Source: Streptomyces sp. Ru73
GTDB lineage: Bacteria; Actinomycetota; Actinomycetes; Streptomycetales; Streptomycetaceae
DNA: 64,000 nucleotides
Reading direction: 5' to 3'
Assembly: GCF_002920575.1 (NCBI RefSeq)
Contig: NZ_PQSQ01000026.1
Span: 1 to 64,000 of the forward strand
Shown here one piece after another: positions 58,571 through 64,000 of the stretch. The notes under the pieces were generated by a model. It saw only the letters and a list, made by a program, of their open reading frames with translations. It had not been told where the DNA came from and did no database searches. Position numbers and translations under genes: made by a program. Each line of letters starts with the position of its first letter. Within the stretch, counting starts at the first letter, position 1.

Positions 58571-58589
58571 ATTGCGAAGGTTTCGCAAT
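58571..58589. promoter_or_regulatory. Palindromic operator candidate between divergent genes
   Basis: Perfect 8-bp arms ATTGCGAA (58571-58578) and TTCGCAAT (58582-58589) around a 3-base centre. It lies 22 bp before ATG 58611 and overlaps a -10-like TACGAT (58589-58594). A repressor binding here could control the acetyltransferase and perhaps the divergent hydrolase. No regulator gene adjoins it. Confidence 0.6.
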
Positions 58590-58610
58590 ACGATCGGGTC
58601 CGTGGACACG

Positions 58611-59363
58611 ATGACCGAGCACCACCGCGTGCCTGTTGCACGGCCTGAGGTCGTGCGTGCCTGGGTCGACGGCTGGGTGCGTTCGCGCGGCACGGACGGC
58701 GCGGTCGAGGTGCCGGGCGGCTTCCGGATAGCCGTCGGCCGCACCGACCAGGTCGCGCGGTACGTCCTGCCCGCCGCGGACCCCACGGTGCTGCGCCGCC
58801 TGTCCGTCGCGCTCATCACGCCGGGCCTGTGGCTGAAGGTCTGCGCGCCCCGCTCGGCCGTCGAGCCCGCGCTGCCGGCCTCCTGGGAGTTCCAGGCACC
58901 GGAGTATCTGATGACCGCCCCGCTGGGGCGCACGACGCGCGACGGTGCGCGGACGACGGGGGTGCCCGACGGGCTGCGGGACGGGCTGGTGCCGGGTGCC
59001 GCGCCCGCGCCGCCGCCCGATCCGGCCGTGCTGCCGGGCGGGTACGTCGTCGAGACGGTCGCCCAGGGCGGCATCGTCGACGCGCGCGCCTTCGCCGCGA
59101 CGGGCGAGGTGGCGGCCGGCGGCCGCGTCGCGCTGGCCGGCGCGACGGCGGTCTTCGACCAGGTCACCACCGACCCGGCACACCGGCGGCAGGGCCTGGG
59201 CCGGGTCGTGATGACGGCCCTCGCGGCCCGCGCCGCCCAACAGGGCGCCACGCAGGGCGTCCTGGTGGCCCGGGACGACGGCCTGTCCCTGTACCGGGCC
59301 ATGGGCTGGGAACTGCACTCCCCGGTGACCACTGCGGTGCTCCGCAGACGTGGCACGCGGTGA
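58611..59363 (+). CDS. GNAT family N-acetyltransferase
   Basis: A 250-residue protein from ATG 58611; GTG 58602 would add three residues, and a further upstream start would cross the operator. The C-terminal domain has the acetyl-CoA loop DPAHRRQGLGRVVMTALAAR (motif A, R/Q-x-x-G-x-G/A), then GVLVARDDGLSLYRAMGWEL (motif B). The N-terminal ~130 residues (VVRAWVDGWVRSRGTDGAVE, VCAPRSAVEPALPASW) form a second domain seen in longer GNAT proteins of actinobacteria. Substrate unknown. Confidence 0.9.
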   Translation: MTEHHRVPVARPEVVRAWVDGWVRSRGTDGAVEVPGGFRIAVGRTDQVARYVLPAADPTVLRRLSVALITPGLWLKVCAPRSAVEPALPASWEFQAPEYLMTAPLGRTTRDGARTTGVPDGLRDGLVPGAAPAPPPDPAVLPGGYVVETVAQGGIVDARAFAATGEVAAGGRVALAGATAVFDQVTTDPAHRRQGLGRVVMTALAARAAQQGATQGVLVARDDGLSLYRAMGWELHSPVTTAVLRRRGTR

Positions 59364-59718
59364 GCACCGCCGCGGTCGCTCATCGCGGTTCAGTGGAAGG
59401 CGGCGGGGACTCCCGCCTGCCTCCGCCACAGCTCGATCCGGTTGCCGCCGTAGCGCCGGGCGTCCGTCACAGCCCACCTCCGGGGAAGCGCGCCGTGTAC
59501 CACGCCGTCGTGTACACGGGCCGTGACTCCATAACGTAAGCCCGAGCGGTGACCTTCCGCATATGACCGGGGGAACACTCAGGACATCGGGTGGCGTTTC
59601 GCGCGCGGCACACGGAACGCCGGAAGGGCGCGTACACTGCCCGCCGCACGGGCGGGCCCGGCGGACTCCGCGGACTCCCGCCGGACCGGCCCGCCCCGCT
59701 CGCCCCTCCCCCGTGACG
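59364..59718. other. Intergenic region without a supported gene
   Basis: About 355 bp between the convergent GNAT and response-regulator genes. A less GC-rich segment lies near 59520-59580. No perfect hairpin of 10 bp or more was noticed, and short open frames lack ribosome sites. Confidence 0.4.
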
Positions 59719-60426
59719 TCAGATCAGGCGGCGGGCCGTCGCCCAGCGGGTGAGTTCGTGGCGGTTGGAGAGCTGGAGCTTGCGGAGGACCGCGGAGACG
59801 TGGGACTCGACCGTCTTCACGGAGATGAAGAGCTGCTTGGCGATCTCCTTGTACGCGTAGCCGCGGGCGATCAGCCGCAGCACCTCGCGCTCGCGCTGGG
59901 TGAGCCGGTCGAGGTCCTCGTCGACGGGCGGGGCGTCCGTGGACGCGAAGGCGTCGAGGACGAAGCCGGCCAGCCGCGGCGAGAAGACCGCGTCGCCGTC
60001 CGCCACGCGGAAGATCGCGTCGACCAGGTCGGCACCGGTGATCGTCTTGGTGACGTAGCCGCGCGCGCCGCCGCGGATGACGCCGATGACGTCCTCCGCC
60101 GCGTCCGAGACCGACAGGGCCAGGAAGCGGACCGGGCGCTCCGGGTCGGCCATGAGGGAAGCGCACCGGCGCAGCACCTCGACGCCACCGCCGCCCGGCA
60201 GGTGCACGTCGAGCAGGACGACCTCGGGGCGGGTGGCCGTGATGACCGTGACCGCCTGGTCGACGTCGGCGGCCTCGCCGACCACCTCGACGCCCGTCAC
60301 GTCGGTCTGCCCGATCTCGGCCTGCACGCCCGTGCGGAACATCCGGTGGTCGTCGACGAGCACCACCCGCGCCCGCCGGGCCGCCCCCTCGCCACCGCTC
60401 CCCTGCGCTGCTTCCGTGCCGTTCAT
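59719..60426 (-). CDS. LuxR/NarL-family response regulator
   Basis: A 235-residue protein from ATG 60426, overlapping the kinase gene by 4 bp. Residues ~20-140 form a receiver: RVVLVDDHRMFRTG with the acidic pair, VVLLDVHLPGGGG with the phospho-acceptor Asp, FLALSVSD, and ARGYVTKTI with the conserved Lys. The C-terminal LTQREREVLRLIARGYAYKE, IAKQLFISVKTVESHVS, is a LuxR helix-turn-helix. It should bind DNA after phosphorylation by the upstream kinase. Confidence 0.95.
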   Translation of the reverse strand: MNGTEAAQGSGGEGAARRARVVLVDDHRMFRTGVQAEIGQTDVTGVEVVGEAADVDQAVTVITATRPEVVLLDVHLPGGGGVEVLRRCASLMADPERPVRFLALSVSDAAEDVIGVIRGGARGYVTKTITGADLVDAIFRVADGDAVFSPRLAGFVLDAFASTDAPPVDEDLDRLTQREREVLRLIARGYAYKEIAKQLFISVKTVESHVSAVLRKLQLSNRHELTRWATARRLI

Positions 60427-61739
60427 TCCGCGGCCCTCTCCATCTCCAGTTCCACTTCCGTCCCCCCGTCCGGGGCCGAGCGCAGCCGTGCCGTACCGCC
60501 GTTGCGGCGCATCCGCCCGATGATGGACTCCCGTACGCCCATCCGGTCCGCCGGCACCGCGTCCAGGTCGAAGCCGGGGCCGCGGTCGCGTACCGACACG
60601 AAGACCCGCCCGTCCTCGACCTCGGCGAAGACCTGCACGGCACCGCCGCTGCCACCGTACTTGGCGGCGTTGACCATCGCCTCGCGCGCGGCCTGCAACT
60701 GGGCGCCGAGCCGTTCGTCCAGCGGGCAGTCGCCGACGACCACGACCTCGATCGGCACGCCGTGCGCGTCCTCGACCTCGGCCGCCGCCTTGCGGACGGC
60801 GTCGGCGAGGCGGTCCGGCTCCTCGGCCTCGTCCTTGCCGCGGCCCTCCGGCTTGTACAGCCAGGCGCGCAGCTCCCGCTCCTGCGCGCGGGCGAGCCGG
60901 GCGACTTCCCTGGGGTCGTCGGCGCTGCGCTGGATGAGGGTGAGGGTGTGCAGGACGGAGTCGTGGACGTGGGCCGCGACCTCTGCCCGCTCCTGGGCGC
61001 GGATGCGCATCAGGCGCTCCTCGGAGAGGTCCTGCGTCATGCGGACGAGGTAGGGGCCCGCGAGCAGGGCGATGCCGACGACGACGGCGAGCGCGGCCTG
61101 CAGGACCGAGCCGAGGTTCCGGACGGAGCCTTGGAGGATCACGATGGCGGTGACGCCGATGCCGACCAGGAGGACGCCGGCAGCGCCGCGCACGAAGGGC
61201 AGGACGCCCTTGCGGCGGCCGAGCTCCAGCCACTGGGCGCGGCGGGCGTTGTCGGCCTGCCGCCATACGAGGGCGACGCCCGCGCCGATCAGCAGCACCG
61301 GCCACAGGTAGGCGTTGGCCCGGCCGAGCTGGAAGTTGGAGGCGAGCACGGAGGCGCCGATGACCAGCGCGATCAGCGCGAAGATCTGCCCCTTGTCCGG
61401 GCGGCGGAACCGGCGGCGGCGCCCGTCCGGTGCGGCCGTGCCCTCGGGGGCGTACCAGCCGTGTGCCGCCTGCCGGCGGTCGTCGACGCCGCCGACCCCG
61501 AGGGGCACGAAGAACCAGAACGCGGCGTACAGGAGGGCGCCCATGCCCTGTGCCACGAAGAGCGCGACGAAGACGATCCGCACCCAGGAGACGGGCAGCC
61601 CCAGGTGGCCCGCCAGGCCGCGGGCGACGCCGCCGAGGAGCCGGCCGTCGGCGCTGCGGTAGAGGCGGCGCGGGGGCAGGTCTGCGGGGTCGGGCACCGG
61701 GGCGTACGGGCCCTCGGTGCGGGGCGGTGCGGTCGTCAT
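60423..61739 (-). CDS. Sensor histidine kinase with N-terminal PspC domain
   Basis: A 438-residue protein from ATG 61739 (GTG 61754 also possible). LYRSADGRLLGGVARGLAGH, LGLPVSWVRIVFVALFV, GALLYAAFWFFVPLG is a PspC membrane domain. Several further hydrophobic segments follow (GQIFALIALVIGASVLASNF, AYLWPVLLIGAGVAL, ALAVVVGIALLAGPYLV). AAHVHDSVLHTLTLIQRSAD carries the phospho-His in HisKA_3 style, and AAREAMVNAAKYGGSG and VSVRDRGPGFDLDAVP form the ATPase domain. It is a two-component partner of the LuxR regulator (4-bp overlap), probably sensing envelope state. A similar PspC-kinase pair is common in Streptomyces. Confidence 0.93.
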   Translation of the reverse strand: MTTAPPRTEGPYAPVPDPADLPPRRLYRSADGRLLGGVARGLAGHLGLPVSWVRIVFVALFVAQGMGALLYAAFWFFVPLGVGGVDDRRQAAHGWYAPEGTAAPDGRRRRFRRPDKGQIFALIALVIGASVLASNFQLGRANAYLWPVLLIGAGVALVWRQADNARRAQWLELGRRKGVLPFVRGAAGVLLVGIGVTAIVILQGSVRNLGSVLQAALAVVVGIALLAGPYLVRMTQDLSEERLMRIRAQERAEVAAHVHDSVLHTLTLIQRSADDPREVARLARAQERELRAWLYKPEGRGKDEAEEPDRLADAVRKAAAEVEDAHGVPIEVVVVGDCPLDERLGAQLQAAREAMVNAAKYGGSGGAVQVFAEVEDGRVFVSVRDRGPGFDLDAVPADRMGVRESIIGRMRRNGGTARLRSAPDGGTEVELEMERAAE

Positions 61740-61863
61740 GGTCCCGATCGTCACATGCGGACGGACGTCCGGGCATCAGGGTCGACCCTGACGGTCCCCT
61801 GATCGGTCGCGGCCGGCCGCCCGTGAGAGGCGGGCGGCCGTCGGCCGCGGCCCCGGTCGGCGG

Positions 61864-61933
61864 GCGCCGGTCGTTAGGCCTCGGTCGTTGAGCCTCGGTC
61901 GTTGAGCCTCGGTCGTCGGGCCTCAGTCGTTGG
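61864..61933. repeat. Five tandem 14-bp repeats overlapping the kinase stop codon
   Basis: Units 61864-61877, 61878-61891, 61892-61905, 61906-61919 and 61920-61933, consensus GCCTCGGTCGTTGA. The last unit contains the end of the Ser/Thr kinase gene (stop at 61923-61925), so the array looks like duplication of the 3' end of that gene. Confidence 0.9.
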
Positions 61934-63770
61934 GCCGGTTGTCGCGGAAGCCGTCGCGGGCCACGTTGAAGACGTTCACGTACTTCGCCCACTGGGCCTT
62001 CGGGGCCGACAGGTAGATGGCGTACTCGTCGTCGCCCTCCTTGCCGAAGCCGAGGTCGATGGCGCGGAAGTCGCGCGCCCTGCCCTGGAAGCTGAACTCC
62101 CAGATCGCGGCGGGCTGCCCCCGGAACAGCGTGTCCTGCAGCCGCAGCCGCTCGTACCCCTGCGACTTGGCCCGGAGCTGCTGCTCGACCTGCTCGAAGT
62201 GGCGGACGTGGTTGGAGCTGGCGAAGTTCAGCACGCTGACCTTCAGGCCGACGAGCCCGTTGGGGTGGAGGTAGTCCACCTCGGAACGGTCCGGCATGTA
62301 CTGGCGGGTCCAGCCGTTCGGCACCGGGAAGGAGATGCCGAACTTCTTCTCCGTGACGAGGTGGTAGCCCTTCGGCACCTTCGGCCGGGCCGGCTTGCCC
62401 GCGCTCGCTGAGGCGGTCGGCTCCGGGGCCGACTGGACCCCGCCGCCGTCCCGGAGGAAGTGCAGCACCCCGGCCGTGACCGCCCCGGCGGTCACCAGGG
62501 CCACCGCGCCCCACAGGACGAAGCGCAGCGGACGGCGGCGCGCGGGGGCGGCGGCCCCCTCCACGGGGACGGGGCTGGTTGTGGTGTCCCGCTGGGCGGG
62601 GACGGAGGGGAGGGGCACGCCGGTACCGCTGCCGGCGCCGGTGCCCGTACCGGTCGCCGCGCCCGTGCCGGTGGGAGAACCGGTGCCGCTTCCCGTGCCG
62701 GTGCCGCTCGTTCCGGCGCCCGGCACGACGGTCGGCCAGACGACCGGCGCGGACGGGGGCGTGGCCGTCGTACTGCCGGTGGCCGGTACCGACGACGTGC
62801 CCATTGCCGGGCCCGGCCTCGTGCCCGGCCCCGCACCCGGTTCCGTGGTCGCTCCCGTTTCCGTACTCGCTCCCGGTCCCGTGGCCGTCGTCGGGAAGCC
62901 CTCGACCGTGATCAGTTCCGTCATGGCCTCGGAGGCGGGCGCGCGGAGGGTGCGCTCGACGGCCTCGGCGGTCGGGCGGTCCGCCGGGTCCTTGGCGAGC
63001 AGCGCCTCGATGAGGGCGGTGAGCGGGCCGGCGTTGCGGGGCGGTTCGAGCGGGTCGACGGCGATCGCGTACGCCGTCTCGACCGCGGTGTTCTTGCGGA
63101 ACGGGGGCCGGCCCTCGACCGCCTGGTACAGCGTCGCGCCCAGCGCCCACAGGTCGGAAGCCGGGCCCGGCGTACCGCCCTTGACCCGCTCGGGCGCCAA
63201 ATAGTCTATGGAGCCGACCAGTTCGCCGGTCTTGGTGAGGGTGGAGGTGCCGCTGGCCACCGCGATCCCGAAGTCGGTGAGCACCACCCGGCCGTCCTCG
63301 CCGAGCAGCACGTTGCCGGGCTTGACGTCGCGGTGCAGGACGCCCGCCGAGTGCGCGGCGCGCAGCGCGGCGATCATGCCGCGGCCGATGCGGGCGGCCT
63401 CGGCGGGCGGTATGCCGCCGCCGGAGAGCACGGCCTCCTTGATGACGTCGCCGAGCGTCACGGACGGGACGTACTCCATGACGATGCAGGGCAGGCCGGC
63501 GTCGTCCACGACGTCGTGCACGCCGACCACGTTGGAGTGGTTGATGCGCGCCGCGGCCTGTGCCTCGCGGCGGGTGCGTTCGTTGCGCATGGCCAGCTCG
63601 TCCGGCTCCAGCTGGAGCGACGAGGCGTGCAGCCGCTTGACCGCGACCTGGCGGCCGAGCAGTTCGTCCTGGGACCGCCATACGGTGCCCATCCCGCCCT
63701 GGCCGATCCGTTCGAGCAGGCGGTACCGCCCGGCGACCAGCCGACCCTCGTCCACCGCAGCCTCCAGCAC
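61923..63770 (-). CDS. Transmembrane Ser/Thr protein kinase
   Basis: A 615-residue protein from GTG 63770 with GGAGG at 63778-63782. Residues ~15-280 are a Hanks-type kinase: IGQGGMGTVW, Lys45 in QVAVKRL, HRDVKPGN (146-153), DFG (166-168) and GSIDYLAPERV. Residues ~290-400 are a Thr/Gly/Pro-rich linker (TGSGTGSPTGTGAATGTG). A transmembrane helix near 412-432 (LRFVLWGAVALVTAGAVTAG) precedes an extracytoplasmic domain (YHLVTEKKFGISFPVPNGW, RAIDLGFGKEGDDEYAIYL) without PASTA repeats. Lack of PASTA suggests a non-PknB role. It is 184 bp upstream of the PspC kinase in the same direction. Confidence 0.95.
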   Translation of the reverse strand: MLEAAVDEGRLVAGRYRLLERIGQGGMGTVWRSQDELLGRQVAVKRLHASSLQLEPDELAMRNERTRREAQAAARINHSNVVGVHDVVDDAGLPCIVMEYVPSVTLGDVIKEAVLSGGGIPPAEAARIGRGMIAALRAAHSAGVLHRDVKPGNVLLGEDGRVVLTDFGIAVASGTSTLTKTGELVGSIDYLAPERVKGGTPGPASDLWALGATLYQAVEGRPPFRKNTAVETAYAIAVDPLEPPRNAGPLTALIEALLAKDPADRPTAEAVERTLRAPASEAMTELITVEGFPTTATGPGASTETGATTEPGAGPGTRPGPAMGTSSVPATGSTTATPPSAPVVWPTVVPGAGTSGTGTGSGTGSPTGTGAATGTGTGAGSGTGVPLPSVPAQRDTTTSPVPVEGAAAPARRRPLRFVLWGAVALVTAGAVTAGVLHFLRDGGGVQSAPEPTASASAGKPARPKVPKGYHLVTEKKFGISFPVPNGWTRQYMPDRSEVDYLHPNGLVGLKVSVLNFASSNHVRHFEQVEQQLRAKSQGYERLRLQDTLFRGQPAAIWEFSFQGRARDFRAIDLGFGKEGDDEYAIYLSAPKAQWAKYVNVFNVARDGFRDNRPND

Positions 63771-64000
63771 CGCATGTCCTCCGGTTCCCCCATAACCCGT
63801 CAGAGGACAACGATAGTCAACGGAGCCCCACGCGTTACCGGCCGGTCGAGCCCGTTACACACTCCGGACCCCGGGAATTGCCGGGGGTGTCAGGAGTGTC
63901 CTCCGTGTCGGGGATGCGCCGTCCGGGATCTCAGGGACCGGCCAGGGTTGTCACTGATACCGGGCGGCGGTTCCGCTTGCCACCATGGGCGCATGAACGA
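63771..64000. other. Upstream region of the Ser/Thr kinase and window end
   Basis: About 230 bp without a complete gene. GGGGTGTCAGGAGTGTC-like words occur around 63880-63900. An ATG at 63993 could open a rightward gene beyond the edge, but only eight bases are present. Confidence 0.4.

Noticed and set aside
63993..64000. ATG at the right edge as a gene start
   Set aside because: Only eight bases remain, so nothing can be supported.

Overview
The window looks like Streptomyces (or a close relative) chromosome. It is very GC-rich with strong G/C third-position bias and many GTG/TTG starts. Its housekeeping genes are typical of the genus: sucC-sucD with a DUF6350 membrane protein, icmB, pcrA, secreted M23 and NlpC/P60 peptidoglycan hydrolases, and a c-di-AMP riboswitch. 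All calls come from reading translated sequence and motifs; no database search was run.

Layout. (1) 1-3.8 kb: core genes on both strands (partial DUF6350 membrane protein, a sigma-70-like membrane-anchored protein, sucD, sucC). (2) 4.4-35.3 kb, all on the + strand: an almost complete phage-tail-like contractile injection system (CIS). It encodes sheath, tube, a T4-type baseplate chaperone-like protein, a DUF4255 terminator, an AAA+ ATPase, a giant 2385-residue DUF4157 (eCIS-core) protein with an unrecognised C-terminal domain, a small HEAT-like putative immunity protein, tube/LysM baseplate proteins, gp27-like hub, gp5-like spike, PAAR tip, gp25, two large baseplate proteins, a tail-I/beta-helix protein, a DUF6519 protein and an N-acetylmuramoyl-alanine amidase. 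Many junctions overlap (ATGA or GTGA), so most of it should be one coupled transcript. A strong terminator ends it at 35.3 kb. (3) 35.5-38.4 kb: two secreted low-complexity proteins, one built of 11-residue repeats. (4) 38.4-47.5 kb: a five-gene module, VWA / DUF5682 / MoxR ATPase on the minus strand and SWIM zinc finger / DUF5691 on the plus strand. It diverges from a palindrome whose + side carries a PafBC-type DNA-damage promoter; the DUF5691 gene is frameshifted. (5) 47.7-56.7 kb: icmB, a lipase-like hydrolase, an M23 peptidase, pcrA, a c-di-AMP riboswitch with an NlpC/P60 hydrolase, and a small membrane protein. (6) 56.7-64 kb: a repeat-rich intergenic region, an alpha/beta hydrolase divergent from a GNAT acetyltransferase across a palindromic operator, a PspC-type histidine kinase with its LuxR-family regulator, and a Ser/Thr protein kinase.

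Most notable system: the CIS carries a probable effector inside its structural operon. The giant protein joins an eCIS-core domain, a long disordered region, a charged coiled coil, about 350 residues of amphipathic helix, a Lys/Pro/Asp-rich linker and a roughly 430-residue C-terminal domain. That last domain is visibly lower in GC and is followed four bases later by a small HEAT-like gene. This is the arrangement of a polymorphic toxin with an immunity gene, carried by a contractile machine. No separate tape-measure gene is visible, so the giant protein may also set tube length; that is inference.
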